The notes under the pieces are model-generated. The model was given only the letters and a program-made list of their open reading frames with translations, was not told the DNA's origin and ran no database searches. Positions 45,001 to 52,077 of a stretch of 64,000 bases of DNA are shown here, in pieces; the stretch's first letter is position 1; the number at the start of each line of letters is the position of its first letter. The stretch is from contig JACKHN010000012.1 of NCBI GenBank assembly GCA_020638975.1, forward strand, positions 62,001-126,000, read 5' to 3'. Origin of the DNA: Planctomycetaceae bacterium (GTDB taxonomy: Bacteria > Planctomycetota > Planctomycetia > Pirellulales > Pirellulaceae). A program made the position numbers and the translations under genes.

Positions 45001-47590
45001 GCGTGACCGTAATCGCCGCCCAATCACCGGCCTCGGCGACGAACTTGTAATAGTCCACGTCGTCCGACGGATCGATCGAGCCACGACCATCCTTCTCGGT
45101 TCGCAGCAGACCCGTGCCCGCAGTGTCCGATGTCAGAGCTAAAGCGGTCGCCGTTTCGATCGTCTCGTTATCACGCCCTTCAAAGACGAACTGCGTACCG
45201 ACCGCATCGACGCTGAAACGCTGTGCGTAACCTGACCCGCCACCCAGCGCGTTACCAACCACATCCGTAATCGACGCGCCGATGGTCAGCCGATAGTCGC
45301 CATCGGCAAGTGGACCATCATGGATCACGACGTCCAGATCCAGATCACCCGCTTCGTAGGTGAACCCCAAGTCATACAGAACGTCGTCGGACGTATCGAA
45401 GTTGCCATCGGCTCCCGCACCGCGCAGGTCCAACGCCGAATCGATCACCGTATCCACGGCCAACTTCTCGCTGAACATCACCGCAAACGATGACAGCAGG
45501 TTCGTTGTCGTTTCGCCGTCTGCCGGAAGCCGCGTCACTTCGTTAACGACTGGTGCGACCAAGTCAGCAACCGTCACGTCCAGCACGTACTGCGCATCCG
45601 GTCCGGCGCCTGCCGATGCGCTAACGCGGGCATAGTACATACCGTCCTCGGCAATCGTTCCAGAGAACTGCGCGGGATCCGTCTCCGTATCGCTCACCAC
45701 ATTGCCATCGGCATCGATCACCTGGACGACCGAAGCGAGGCTGCTCCACGACGGAACTCGAGAAGCCAGCGTGACCGAAGTACCAGAATTCAACAAACCC
45801 AATGCAAACGTGTCTTCGTCCGTATTCGACCCTGTGGTGGACATGATCGTTCCGCCGATGGAAGCCGTCGAGGTCGTGCCAGCCGTTGAAAACGTTAGTG
45901 GATCGGCTCCGCCAATCCTGTCGTTGGCGTAACTAGCATCCGTCTCCAGGACCGCATCGCGCGACAAGTCAACGCGTACTTGATAGTCGCCCATACTGCT
46001 GAAGTAGCGTGAAACCTCAACGAAGTACTCTCCTGTTACCGAAAGCTCAACACCACTGATAAATGACGTATTATCGGGACCAGCTTGAGAGTCGGCGGCA
46101 ATTACTGACCCATCCGGCCCACGGAGGCTCACATACGACGACAGCGACCCGAACGGCGTGACCGTAATCGCCGCCCAATCACCGGCCTCGGCGACGAACT
46201 TGTAATAGTCCACGTCGTCCGACGGATCGATCGAGCCACGACCATCCTTCTCGGTTCGCAGCAGACCCGTGCCCGCAGTGTCCGATGTCAGAGCTAAAGC
46301 GGTCGCCGTTTCGATCGTCTCGTTATCACGCCCTTCAAAGACGAACTGCGTACCGACCGCATCGACGCTGAAACGCTGTGCGTAACCTGACCCACCACCC
46401 AGCGCGTTACCAACGACATCAGTAATCGACGCGCCGATGGTCAGCCGATAGTCGCCATCGGCAAGTGGACCATCATGGATCACGACGTCCAGATCCAGAT
46501 CACCCGCTTCGTAGGTGAACCCCAAGTCATACAGAACGTCGTCGGACGTATCGAAGTTGCCATCGGCTCCCGCACCGCGCAGGTCCAACGCCGAATCGAT
46601 CACCGTATCCACGGCCAACTTCTCGCTGAACGTCACCGCAAACGATGACAGCAGGTTCGTTGTCGTTTCGCCGTCTGCCGGAAGCCGAGTCACTTCGTTA
46701 ACGACCGGTGCGACGGAATCTGTGATTGTCACATCCATCGCGTACTGAGCATGTGGTCCCGCACCGTTGGAAGCGCTAACTCGAGCGTAGTACGAATCGT
46801 CCGTCGCGATCGTTCCGGTAAATACCGCAGGATCATTGTCGGAATCAGTCACTGCGTCGCCGTTCGAATCGACAATCTCGACGAGCGGTGAAACGGTACT
46901 CCACTGCGGCGTGCGGATCGCTAGGGAGACACTGGTTCCTGTGTTCAAGCGTCCCAAAATGAAAACGTCTTCATCCGAGTTCGTTCCTTCACTCGCCATG
47001 ACCGTCCCGATCACCGAAGACGTCAAGACGTTGCCATTCACTGAGAAAGTCAAAGGGTTAGGGTTTGAAGAGAGTCGATCGTTAGCGTAGTTTCTGTCGG
47101 ACTCCATCGATAAACTAGTTGTCGCGAGAACGATCAGTTCGTAGTTTCCCGTGGTCGTGCTGCTATCTCCACGTACTTCGACGAGGTAGGTTCCACTGGA
47201 AGCGATTTCGTAGGTGCTGAGCAGGCTGTTTTGCCCAGGTCCTCCGTCTCGATCACTGGCCAATTGACCTCCCGCGGCATTGCGGAGAAAGACGTAAGGA
47301 TCGAGCGCCCCATCGGCAGCGTTGACGCTGACGGAAACCCGCTCGCCCGCCAACGCCGTGAACTCGAAAAAGTCACTTTCGCCCGCGTCGATAGCTCCCT
47401 CCATCACACTGCGAAATAGACCTGGGACGACCGTGGATTCTTCGACGACCAAGGGATTGGCTTCTGCCGGAACGTCGTTTGGCTCCATCTCCATGCCGGC
47501 CAAGAGCCGACGATCCTCAAGCCATTCGGCTCGAAGAACCGTTCGCCGTCTGCGTGGAATGCGAAGCTTTCGTTTTCGTCGACGGATCAT
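33047..47590 (-). CDS. Giant exported multi-domain surface protein with dockerin (4,847 residues)
   Basis: The start ATG at 47590 (GGAG upstream) is chosen over TTG at 47602. The N-terminus is strongly basic, then LRAEWLEDRRLLAG, the LEPR/LEDR-type motif of planctomycete exported giants. Order: pre-peptidase-C-like domain (about 38-170); three 385-residue repeats and a partial fourth (from about 293; each has an Ig-like part, VVNEVTRLPADGETTT, and two PPC-like parts); CARDB-like units (IADLVASEINLPSPPMAG; SNLPDLVPTSITAPGEV); Calx-beta-like modules between them; a peptidase-like linker; a Pro/Gly/Asp tract near 38060-38160; a hydrophobic Gly/Ala segment (37445-37700); bacterial Ig-like domains; and a C-terminal type I dockerin (33325-33515; DVNHNGMISPLDALIIINRL and DANGDHSVSPIDVLVIINLL). 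The dockerin implies cell-surface or complex attachment. Exact adhesin, enzyme or scaffold role is unknown. Confidence 0.93.
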   Translation of the reverse strand: MIRRRKRKLRIPRRRRTVLRAEWLEDRRLLAGMEMEPNDVPAEANPLVVEESTVVPGLFRSVMEGAIDAGESDFFEFTALAGERVSVSVNAADGALDPYVFLRNAAGGQLASDRDGGPGQNSLLSTYEIASSGTYLVEVRGDSSTTTGNYELIVLATTSLSMESDRNYANDRLSSNPNPLTFSVNGNVLTSSVIGTVMASEGTNSDEDVFILGRLNTGTSVSLAIRTPQWSTVSPLVEIVDSNGDAVTDSDNDPAVFTGTIATDDSYYARVSASNGAGPHAQYAMDVTITDSVAPVVNEVTRLPADGETTTNLLSSFAVTFSEKLAVDTVIDSALDLRGAGADGNFDTSDDVLYDLGFTYEAGDLDLDVVIHDGPLADGDYRLTIGASITDVVGNALGGGSGYAQRFSVDAVGTQFVFEGRDNETIETATALALTSDTAGTGLLRTEKDGRGSIDPSDDVDYYKFVAEAGDWAAITVTPFGSLSSYVSLRGPDGSVIAADSQAGPDNTSFISGVELSVTGEYFVEVSRYFSSMGDYQVRVDLSRDAVLETDASYANDRIGGADPLTFSTAGTTSTASIGGTIMSTTGSNTDEDTFALGLLNSGTSVTLASRVPSWSSLASVVQVIDADGNVVSDTETDPAQFSGTIAEDGMYYARVSASAGAGPDAQYVLDVTVADLVAPVVNEVTRLPADGETTTNLLSSFAVMFSEKLAVDTVIDSALDLRGAGADGNFDTSDDVLYDLGFTYEAGDLDLDVVIHDGPLADGDYRLTIGASITDVVGNALGGGSGYAQRFSVDAVGTQFVFEGRDNETIETATALALTSDTAGTGLLRTEKDGRGSIDPSDDVDYYKFVAEAGDWAAITVTPFGSLSSYVSLRRPDGSAITADSRGGPDNTSFISGVELLVAGEYFVEVSRYFSSMGDYQVRVDLSRDAALETDASYANDRIGGADPLAFTTMGTTSTASIGGTIMSTTGSNTDEDTFELGLLNSGTSVTLASRVPSWSSLASVVQLIDADGNVVSDTETDPALFSGTIAEDGMYYARVSASAGAGPDAQYVLDVTVADLVAPVVNEVTRLPADSETTTNLLSSFAVMFSEKLAADTVIDSALDLRGAGADGNFDTTDDVLYDLGFTYEAGDLDLDVVIQDGPLADGDYRLTIGASITDVVGNALGGGSGYAQRFSVDAVGTQFVFEGRDNETIETATALALTSDTAGTGLLRTEKDGRGSIDPSDDVDYYKFVAEAGDWAAITVTPFGSLSSYVSLRGPDGSAIAADSQAGPDNTSFISGVELSVTGEYFVEVSRYFSSMGDYQVRVDLSRDAALETDASYANDRIGGADPLTFSTAGTTSTASIGGTIMSTTGSNTDEDTFELGLLNSGTSVTLASRVPSWSSLASVVQLIDADGNVVSDTETDPALFSGTIAEDGMYYARVSASAGAGPDAQYVLDVTVADLVAPVVNEVTRLPADGETTTNLLSSFAVMFSEKLAVDTVIDSALDLRGAGADGNFDTSDDVLYDLGFTYEAGDLDLDVVIYDGPLADGDYRLTIGASVTDVLGNALDGDTDGTAGGDFVRAFSVQAVPDDVVFEGRSNGDFTKATPLTLRVDSRGTGWYRSEVGYGSVDPDTDEDWWTFEGAAGDHADVWAQPEEDAFTPYLRLYRLSDDGADVVAIASDFRSGPGNTSYISDVELPSDGTYFVQVQRGNFEGGDYDIRVNLNRSADIETDQNYGNDSAASADAIQLVEDNEARNGVIVGTVMAGESGNVDEDYFNLGQVEAGETILARVQTPTWSELEPLIEIRDAAGTVVSVNPVPTGSDVARFTAMQSGLFYAVVVGLDGEGVLGQYRLDVTISDELTIADLVASEINLPSPPMAGDEITISWTVGNYGTAATDVDRWSDRVILSANKTIGDIDDIVLGNAVRTGALDPEQTYTAQVTTTLSERLAGDHHVFVQTDFRNDLFEFILDDNNLSEAASPLTIAPPPLPDLVVASDSIAAPVSIDPAEAFDVSWITSNEGAVGATGTWEERLYLSDSTSGEKRQLLGTFVFEEDLAAGQSSTVRTNSIQLPPGSFAGDVYFVVEVDAADIVFESRENNRFVSSTSSSVPRLLSLDISSSELTEGDSARRVTLTRNGATATPLTVRLAADDASQLGMPSEVIIPAWRSSTQFLVSASEDGIVDGNANVTLTASADGFTSAGASLSVIDTDVPTITATVSAEQLNEGDAATLNISYNGLAGSDFIVRLSADPRSELELPAVVTIPAGQNTLDIPFEVIDDDVFEGIESVTIEAKATGYVSGRARVAIAASDVPVLTLDLMPTTTEGSSDALGTVSIPVARQEPISISLATSQPSALFVLPTVAIPAGARSAQFSFIALENDQVDGERDVEITATPRPDFNSSPITPAAVSGSIRLLDNDGPTLTARLDRGLVSETGTAILTVSRNTDTALAMSVSLSSSDDTELSVPATLTIPAGLASVEVTVSGLEDDAVDGDQSVLVTAYADGFNSGVASIVISDSNLPDLVPTSITAPGEVSPNSRSTIQWSTSNQGIAPVTAGWTERIYLSADRLPGDDSLLAEYSFAGPLSVDVTNERSVPVLFPATPGEFWLVIEVDANERVREGLETNNFFVSSTPVVIQAPYTATVSADIDSASTGTSVTLTGSATNQDGSPAAFVNVAVTVTVRGTQRVLAARTDAAGNFKTIFTPLPGEGGRYIVAAAHPAISDSPSQDEFLLLGLQPTAGFDLIHLAVGATTTETITIRNLADVELTGLAVEAIGVASGLTVTPTIASSDLAASDSFELSYDLTDSGAAIGESQFILRITTNEAPPLEIPIGVDVIPAAAALFVDQPTITTGMVVGEQTSVELVIENRGGADSGPIDLLLPAGAPWLSVVSGRTIENIPAGESTAVTLLLTPALDLELTEYRGRVIASSDTSEVAINFNFRAVAETVGDLRVTVVDELFYFADDAPTVQGASVELRDPITRELIATSAGAANGAEGETSGSVSINDDGSIEFRGVPRGKYLVEVSSEDHDSNELLLTVPAGGLAEEQVFISRNFVEYTWKVEEIEVEDRTRITLEAEFQTNVPAPVVVVESNIDLEALDIIGDSQVFEIRYTNYGLIQAEDIELIIGDHPFYSIEPLVDHIPVLPAKSSIVIPIKVTRTNDFVFLGDPNDPNYPGDPNDPKGPGQPGGTVPRDQSVPCGLSIVTTYEYDCGPHTNYKNVPIPVPGVVNTCQRLAGGGPNGGGVGPGVGSIHIVYPGPLIFGGSRTASRGRQRELGPVVDSYRPPPPVVEKRCGEEVNDAGDAANDLGDQVGLARPALDLIGALLPGALGCGAGIGSALGAALGGGGAPSAWDAANTAASCALALANLSYPVAIPLKLLGIVNKGIKAGNFGLALLGAEPYSPNTLSARQGEGEGEQTNDPRTRLAEASQEVLAQARRIQSMLAQISYIYGSPEFLASESSTLLKNWLDLVNGLSFSPDNEMVAISSTELSLLRHSSLRPSMLTDDQLDRFAERWNRSVEYYARGVFTQSDLNEGENGDFIDLAEFQATIDAATAAQEEIVQMGYANAVDAMTAAHANLVTQLNSLSDDGTCAEIRLQISQDVIQTRSAFLAEFGLNNEMSVPVEMVEAEIFVLDANGVDRTSLFGITKPLSNGSVLFDGTDSVPALSEATTQWLIVPSEDAAPNGDTVYFVGGFVTYQELEIDVRHDFLPALITVKPQPALDLDYFLQRDVISDDPFTDEIEPAEIFTLGVQVQNRGVGTAKDLRIESAQPKIIENEKGLLIDFEIVGTSVNGEPAERTLTALIGDLPGGELAIAEWQLESTLQGLFTEYEASFEHISDFGSPELSLIKSVEIHELIRAVQATASGIDDSLTDFLVNDIPDPQDSPDSLYLSDGSVVDVQLGSNGQFDSPASFSNLVVNVTASMPTGWAYVNLTDPSDGEFQLVGVRRSDGTMLDPSNFWQTDRTFIGLGLRPLYENKVHLLDFDSTGNYEFIYSNGDLTGPGVERFAGVDPNPTARALGHIDVRFDELIDPASLDISDVTLLKNGVAVPTAGITVLTGSNPLVRIGGLGTLTEEDAVYELQVDLAGVRDFVGNRGEGLESIIWVKGEAAPAVIALTGLPDEFSTSPISTFQLRVTEPVQLASILGAVSLLHDGVSVDVSGASVNEVESGLYEISGLESLTSTDGDYELTLDATALLDLDGNAGIGQRSHAWQLDATPPRIIAVFAPPTNPRNIVVQRVDVEFSEAIDPSSLTLDDVILIRDGGTENLLAGEGRVTVEDRGNNIYRIGGINWVQAFIADPQIADFTFSIDAAAVRDLAGNAGIGSESTTWTIDLVSPVAPENLAVAVEELPEGAGEESPNAVFSGTALESDLTLVIENEFTGDELFRGPLTDTNFSIPLRLPAEGRNELSGRVIDIAGNTTDFDLPNAFTTSLPPIVTETTGFTPRIRRTTIDQFTLTFAKPVAADSFTADVLSLQRDGSDVGVPASIVIETSADRRMFTVSGLGDATFEEGEYRLSVDLRLLRGADGVRGTGIYTEAWTLDRTPPTTRVVSTLLESTTRRYFVSVESDAATLSPTEVSEFTIFAVSPNSPLARVARLDPETPGTEFEGDLDEEYVFFSDALDAAGNRQPLTLASTGGFPITLDAANQTELPNELIVAEGTAIQFSGNWSVELPEVADGVFRHRIKVSDRMLNVKTSTPWQNPVRAHDVNHNGMISPLDALIIINRLNSDGPRNLIAPTSLEGLTDFFYLDANGDHSVSPIDVLVIINLLNDRTGSGEGESPMFPFDPRFLATGIHSPMDLGPAQDDSVDVAIQSLTTGMIPQRETPVQGTGIVSDVEEKDLVAAIDEFFGNFVNDDPLTNI
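42940..43249. repeat. Partial fourth tandem repeat copy of the giant gene
   Basis: About 310 bp of the Ig-like part matches the full copies, then the sequence diverges (TDVLGNALDGDTDG instead of TDVVGNALGGGSG). Confidence 0.8.
43250..44404. repeat. Tandem repeat copy 3 of the giant gene (1,155 bp)
   Basis: 385 codons in register with the copies at 44405-45559 and 45560-46714; only scattered base changes are visible. Confidence 0.9.
44405..45559. repeat. Tandem repeat copy 2 of the giant gene (1,155 bp)
   Basis: In exact 1,155-bp register with its neighbours. Its left end (about 44205-44480, spanning the boundary with copy 3) differs from the other junctions at several bases. Confidence 0.9.
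45560..46714. repeat. Tandem repeat copy 1 of the giant gene (1,155 bp)
   Basis: First full copy in reading direction. The adjoining stretch 45331-45630 reads the same as 43021-43320, one double period (2,310 bp) away. Confidence 0.9.
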
Positions 47591-48198
47591 TTCCTGCTCC
47601 AAACATGCAAAGTGCCGCGCCTAACAACGCGGCGAAGAGAACCGGATTAAGGCGTGTGAGTGGTGCGAACGACCGGATCACGTGTCCAGAAGACGCGTCG
47701 AGCGCGATCACAACACCCACGTCCGAGGCGAGCCGGGTTCAGCAACGCAGGCGTCGCGGATCGCCCCTGCTGAGCTTTTTGAAGGGCGGGTCAGTATGCC
47801 AGCGGGCATCGTTGGGGGGGCAGCTACTCAATTGGACGAGGCGTGGCAATGGCGGGTGAAAAATTAACAGCGTGGTTCGCTTCCTTTATAACCAACGTCG
47901 TAAAGGCCGTCAAAAAAAAGCAGCATCCGTAGCATCACTTTGCTGGCCCGCATGTGTCGGCCCGCAAATATCTTCTCCCCCGGATCGCTGCCGCGAACAC
48001 CGATCATCGCGGCGATAGAACGACGCGAATCGTGTCGCAATTCGCTTGGCTTGTTCTCGGGTGCAGGAGCGTCGCTGCACAATTTTCGATAGGTCGCATG
48101 GCCGAGCAAGAGAGCCTATGCATCGTTCCGACACGCCCCCGATTTGACTCGGAAAACCACTTCACGATCCCCGCATCTTCACATTCGCCCGACACGAT
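47591..48198. other. Upstream region of the giant gene, no gene seen
   Basis: About 600 bases without a supported gene; short frames lack ribosome binding sites. A G8 run lies near 47812. No clear sigma-54 element or palindrome was noticed. Confidence 0.5.
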
Positions 48199-48948
48199 CT
48201 ATACCAAGTGCCGGCGTTCTTGATCCAATCGCTCGGCGATGAAATTCACGGCGCGCTCGGCCATGAGGTTGTAATAGTCGAAGCCGTGGCCGCCACCGGA
48301 AGTCTCGAGATCACATTCGTGGGGCACGCCTAACGAATAAAGCTTCATACGCAGTCGATCGGCGCTGTCCCACCAACGATAGTCCTCCGGGTCGCAGCTG
48401 AAGAATTGATGCCGCGGCCAGTTCAAGGGATGAATGTGTAGCGTGGCAGTGTCTTGGCGAACGGCTTCGGGATCGGAGTACATCTGCGGGATCGTTTCGT
48501 CATCATCGAAGCGAGTCTGATAGTCGATGGCCGGTGCGATTGCCGCCACGATGGGGAAACGTACAGGATGCTTGTACGAGATCCTTAGTGCGCCTTGTCC
48601 TCCCATACTTGTTCCTAGCAGCGCGACGTTGCGCTCTTTCGCGCCGAAACGCTGCTGGACGTAGGGCAAGACGTTGTCCAACACGTGCCGTTCGGCAGTC
48701 AACTTCGGATCGAATTCATGACAGATGCGATCGGTCCACCAGCTGCGCTGCGTCATTGGAGCCACGACCGGCAAGCCGTGTCGCGCGAACTGTTCGATGA
48801 AGGCCGTCTTGTCGACCAGCCGATTTAAGTGGACCCCATGCAGATAGATCACAACGAATCCATGCTCGTTGCGCTGCGGCGGTTCGTAGACATCGCAGGG
48901 ATGGCCGCCCACCGTCTCCTCGCTCCAAGATCCCAGTTCACTCGTCAT
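48199..48948 (-). CDS. Alpha/beta hydrolase (esterase D-like)
   Basis: 249 residues without a signal peptide. Serine-hydrolase features: VVIYLHGVHLN, nucleophile GTSMGGQGALR near residue 113, PHECDLETSGGGHGFDYY supplying the catalytic His near residue 222, and an Asp in the preceding region. It resembles the S-formylglutathione hydrolase/esterase D group in layout (VIYLHG, GxSMGG) but not closely enough to name the substrate. It stands alone on the minus strand, upstream region shared with the hpt operon. Confidence 0.85.
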   Translation of the reverse strand: MTSELGSWSEETVGGHPCDVYEPPQRNEHGFVVIYLHGVHLNRLVDKTAFIEQFARHGLPVVAPMTQRSWWTDRICHEFDPKLTAERHVLDNVLPYVQQRFGAKERNVALLGTSMGGQGALRISYKHPVRFPIVAAIAPAIDYQTRFDDDETIPQMYSDPEAVRQDTATLHIHPLNWPRHQFFSCDPEDYRWWDSADRLRMKLYSLGVPHECDLETSGGGHGFDYYNLMAERAVNFIAERLDQERRHLV

Positions 48949-49085
48949 CTCAATCCCTCTGAACGGCCTGTCGTTATCTTTGCCAAGCCTACCGATGTCT
49001 GCGGGCTTGGGCTACCCGTCGGCCAGTGGCCCTTTTAGAATGGCACCGTTGGAGCGCGTTTGGAAAATATCTGAGAGCGGTTTCA

Positions 49086-49162
49086 TGAGCCGACGGCGCT
49101 AGCTGCGGGCCATACACAATTCGTCTCCCAGGCCAAGGCCCGCGGCTAGCGCCGTCGGCTCA
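49086..49162. repeat. Planctomycete palindrome, well preserved copy
   Basis: A 26-bp arm, TGAGCCGACGGCGCTAGCTG and onward (49086-49111), pairs with 49137-49162 with one mismatch across a 25-base loop. It lies between divergent genes, so it is not a simple terminator. Confidence 0.85.
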
Positions 49163-49213
49163 CGTTTTAGACAACGTTCCCACATCTTCCTCCCTAGAAC
49201 CGGGTTGCCATAA

Positions 49214-49744
49214 GTGAGAACGTTACTCAGCGAAAAAGAACTTCAGGCCGGTGTCGCGCAGATGGCGGTCGAGATTATCGCCGCCTACGGCGAGCGACCG
49301 CTGACGATCGTTGGCGTCCTCACAGGCAGCGTGGTGCTTTTGGCTGATCTCATTCGTTTGCTCGATATGCCGCTCCGCGTCGGCGTTCTGCAAGCCAGCA
49401 GCTATCGCAGTGGTACGACGCGCGGCCAGTTGACCATTAACTCCGAAATGATGTTGAATGTGGCCGAACGAGATGTATTGGTGGTCGACGACATCTTCGA
49501 CACGGGGCACACATTGGTCGAGGTCGTGGCCAAGCTGAAGGAGTTGTCGCCGTCTTCGGTCAAGACAGCGGTGCTGCTTCGCAAACACGGACGACAGGAA
49601 GTTGATTTCAGTCCCGATTTCGTGGCGTTCGAAATTCCCGATGAGTTCGTCGTTGGATACGGACTGGACTACGCCGACCAGTATCGGAATCTTCCTCATC
49701 TCGCAGTCTTGGAGCCGGAGGATCTGGCCAACAACCGATCATGA
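49214..49744 (+). CDS. hpt: Hypoxanthine phosphoribosyltransferase
   Basis: 176 residues, usual length. Salvages hypoxanthine or guanine with PRPP to give IMP or GMP. The PRPP-binding loop VLVVDDIFDTGHTL (near residue 95) and the GVLTGSVVLLADLIR loop near residue 35 are intact, as is VGYGLDYADQYRNLPHLAVL at the C-terminus. The start is GTG with a weak ribosome binding site. The stop overlaps the next gene by four bases (ATGA), coupling it to two glycosyltransferases. Confidence 0.95.
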   Translation: MRTLLSEKELQAGVAQMAVEIIAAYGERPLTIVGVLTGSVVLLADLIRLLDMPLRVGVLQASSYRSGTTRGQLTINSEMMLNVAERDVLVVDDIFDTGHTLVEVVAKLKELSPSSVKTAVLLRKHGRQEVDFSPDFVAFEIPDEFVVGYGLDYADQYRNLPHLAVLEPEDLANNRS

Positions 49745-50922
49745 CTCCTTTGCGGATCTTGATGGTAACTCCCCGATATTGGCCGCTTGTTGGCGATACG
49801 GAACGTGTCACTTCCAGACTGGCGAATGAGTTTTGTGCGCGAGGTTGTTCTACGACGATCCTTACAGCACGCTGGCACAATGATTGGCCTGAATCGGTCA
49901 TACACCGTCACGCCGTGGTGAAACGACTGCCGGGCTCGCCACGAGGCGGATGGACGACGTTTCGTTATATGCGGGCGTTGGCGAGATGGGTGCGAGAACA
50001 TCACAAGGAGTTTGACGTCATTTACGTGATGAACTTACGGCAGGATGCCTACGCCGTCGTCGGTGCATTGCAAACAGGCAATCCACCCGTCGTGCTTCGC
50101 GCCCAACGTGCATGCGCAACCGGTGACATTCATTGGCAGGAACATGCTCGGTTCGGACACCGCATTCGTCGGCGATGCCAAATTGCTTCCGCAATTGTTG
50201 CGTCGACGCATGTCTGTTCGGATGAATTGCTGCGCGCTGGCTACTCGTCGATCCATCAGATCGGGTACGGAGCCGAAGAGATGGAACCTCGGAGCGCAGC
50301 CTCCCGCTACCATGCTCGCACGGCTCTCGCCGACGTAAATCAAGATCTCGAAGTCGCCGAGTTTGCACCGGTCGCTGTTTGCGTGGATCGGTTTACCGAA
50401 GGCCGGGGGCTGCCCGAGCTTATTCGAGCTTGGTTTCCGATCGCAGAGCGTTGGCCCAGTGCGAAGCTGTGGCTGATCGGCGACGGTCCGCTACGTGATT
50501 CGCTGTACGAGGCTGTCGTCGACCTGGGCCTGCGGCAACAGATCGCGTTGCCCGGGAGCTTTGATGAATTGAGCGAGTTGTATCATGCTGCGGATGTATT
50601 CGTCTCGCCTTCACCAGATTATGGAACGTCGCAAGCGGTGATTGAGGCGATGGCTGCGGGTTTGCCGATCATCGCGACCGACACACCCGATATGCGCGAG
50701 TTGATCGACGATGCCACACATGGATATCTGATTCCGGCTGGCAACACGAATGCCATGGCAGGACGAATCGCCCACATGTTCGAATCAACCGAGTTGGCGT
50801 TACAATTTGGGCTCGCTGCACGGCGGCGGGCGACCGAGTGCTTCTCGCTCGATCGCGTTGTCGACCAACACATCTCCTTGTTTCAGCAACTTGCCCGCTC
50901 GGCATCGCGAGGGAACGCATGA
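49741..50922 (+). CDS. Glycosyltransferase family 4 (GT-B fold)
   Basis: 393 residues. N-terminal LRILMVTPRYWPLVGDTERV, with the C-terminal nucleotide-sugar-binding part VDRFTEGRGLPELIRAW, LIGDGPLRDSL, PGSFDELSELYHAADVFVSPS and SQAVIEAMAAGLPIIATD; the E-x7-E donor motif is spanned here. Transfers a sugar from a nucleotide donor to a growing glycan or lipid; neither can be identified. Starts inside the hpt stop and ends overlapping the next glycosyltransferase (both ATGA). Confidence 0.93.
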   Translation: MTPLRILMVTPRYWPLVGDTERVTSRLANEFCARGCSTTILTARWHNDWPESVIHRHAVVKRLPGSPRGGWTTFRYMRALARWVREHHKEFDVIYVMNLRQDAYAVVGALQTGNPPVVLRAQRACATGDIHWQEHARFGHRIRRRCQIASAIVASTHVCSDELLRAGYSSIHQIGYGAEEMEPRSAASRYHARTALADVNQDLEVAEFAPVAVCVDRFTEGRGLPELIRAWFPIAERWPSAKLWLIGDGPLRDSLYEAVVDLGLRQQIALPGSFDELSELYHAADVFVSPSPDYGTSQAVIEAMAAGLPIIATDTPDMRELIDDATHGYLIPAGNTNAMAGRIAHMFESTELALQFGLAARRRATECFSLDRVVDQHISLFQQLARSASRGNA

Positions 50923-52031
50923 CGATTCGTATACTTCAGATCATTCCTACCCTCGTCCGGGGTGGAGCAGAAAAACAGCTCACCGAACTCACGGTAGGGT
51001 TGCCACGCGACGAGTTCGATGTTCACGTCGCCGTTCTCACCCACACCGGCCCGTATGAGGAGACGCTGCGCGCTCACGATGTGCCGCTGACGATGATTGG
51101 CAAGAAGCTAAAGATCGATCCGTTCGCCTATCGGCGGATGAGAGCTTGCATCAAACGCCTCCAGCCCGATCTCGTTCATACCTGGATCTTTGCGGCAAAC
51201 AGCTATGGTCGGCACGCGGCATTCTCAGCGGGTGTGAAACATGTCGTTGCCGGTGAGCGTTGCGTTGATCGCTGGAAGGCGTGGCACGAGTTTGCGATAG
51301 ACCGCTACCTTGCGAAACGGACGCAGCGGATCGTCACCAACAGTGCCGGTGTACGCGACTTCTACAGCGAACACGGTATCCCCGCTGAGAAGTTCGCCAT
51401 CATCCCGAACGGCATCCGCCCCTTCGAAGCGAGTGGCAACTTGACTCGCGAGCAGTTGCTCGACCAACTTAAACTTCCCACGGATGCCAGACTGATCGGT
51501 TCCGTGGGCCGGCTATGGCCACAGAAACGCATCAAGGATTTGATGTGGGCCGCCGAGTTACTCAAGTCAGCTCGCGACGACACGCATTTGCTGCTGATCG
51601 GTGATGGTCCGCAACGCGAAGCACTACTTCGATTCCGCAACGAAGTGCGAATCGCGGATCGAATTCACTTTCTCGGCGAACGCAATGACGTGCGAGAAAT
51701 ACTGCCGTTGTTGGATTGCTTCTGGTTGGCGAGCGGATATGAAGGCCAATCGAATGCAATAATGGAAGCCATGTCGGCAGGCGTGCCGGTTGTTGCCTCG
51801 GATATACCCGGCAATCGAGATTTAGTCGTGCCAGAACAAACAGGCTACTTGGTGCCCGTCGGCGACGCGGCAGAGATGGCACGCAAGACTCAGCTCATTA
51901 TCGACGATGCCGATCGAGCCGCCCAGTTCGGAGCAGCCGCAAGAAACAGAATGCTGGAGGAATTTTCCGTGGAGAAGATGGTCCAGCGGCATGCGGACTT
52001 GTATCGTGCGATCGTGCAGGATCAGCTGTGA
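50919..52031 (+). CDS. Glycosyltransferase family 4, second gene
   Basis: 370 residues from the ATG at 50919, which overlaps the previous stop. MTIRILQIIPTLVRGGAEKQLTEL is the typical GT4 start. The C-terminal donor-binding half has VGRLWPQKRIKDLMWA, LIGDGPQREALL, FLGERNDVREILPLLDCFWLAS and SNAIMEAMSAGVPVVASDIPGN. A paralogue of its neighbour; together with the asparagine synthetase further right it suggests exopolysaccharide or surface-glycan synthesis, without polymerase or export genes in the window. Confidence 0.94.
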   Translation: MTIRILQIIPTLVRGGAEKQLTELTVGLPRDEFDVHVAVLTHTGPYEETLRAHDVPLTMIGKKLKIDPFAYRRMRACIKRLQPDLVHTWIFAANSYGRHAAFSAGVKHVVAGERCVDRWKAWHEFAIDRYLAKRTQRIVTNSAGVRDFYSEHGIPAEKFAIIPNGIRPFEASGNLTREQLLDQLKLPTDARLIGSVGRLWPQKRIKDLMWAAELLKSARDDTHLLLIGDGPQREALLRFRNEVRIADRIHFLGERNDVREILPLLDCFWLASGYEGQSNAIMEAMSAGVPVVASDIPGNRDLVVPEQTGYLVPVGDAAEMARKTQLIIDDADRAAQFGAAARNRMLEEFSVEKMVQRHADLYRAIVQDQL

Positions 52032-52077
52032 CGAATGTCACCATCAATATGCTTTCGGTACGGCGCTGAGTGTGGCA

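Noticed and set aside
43250..46714. Repeat array taken at first as a CRISPR or satellite
   Set aside because: Units are 1,155 bp, multiples of three, and stay in one open frame; they are protein repeats.
51270..51300. TGGCACGAGTTTGCG inside a glycosyltransferase gene
   Set aside because: Spacing between GG and GC is nine, not ten, and it lies in coding sequence.
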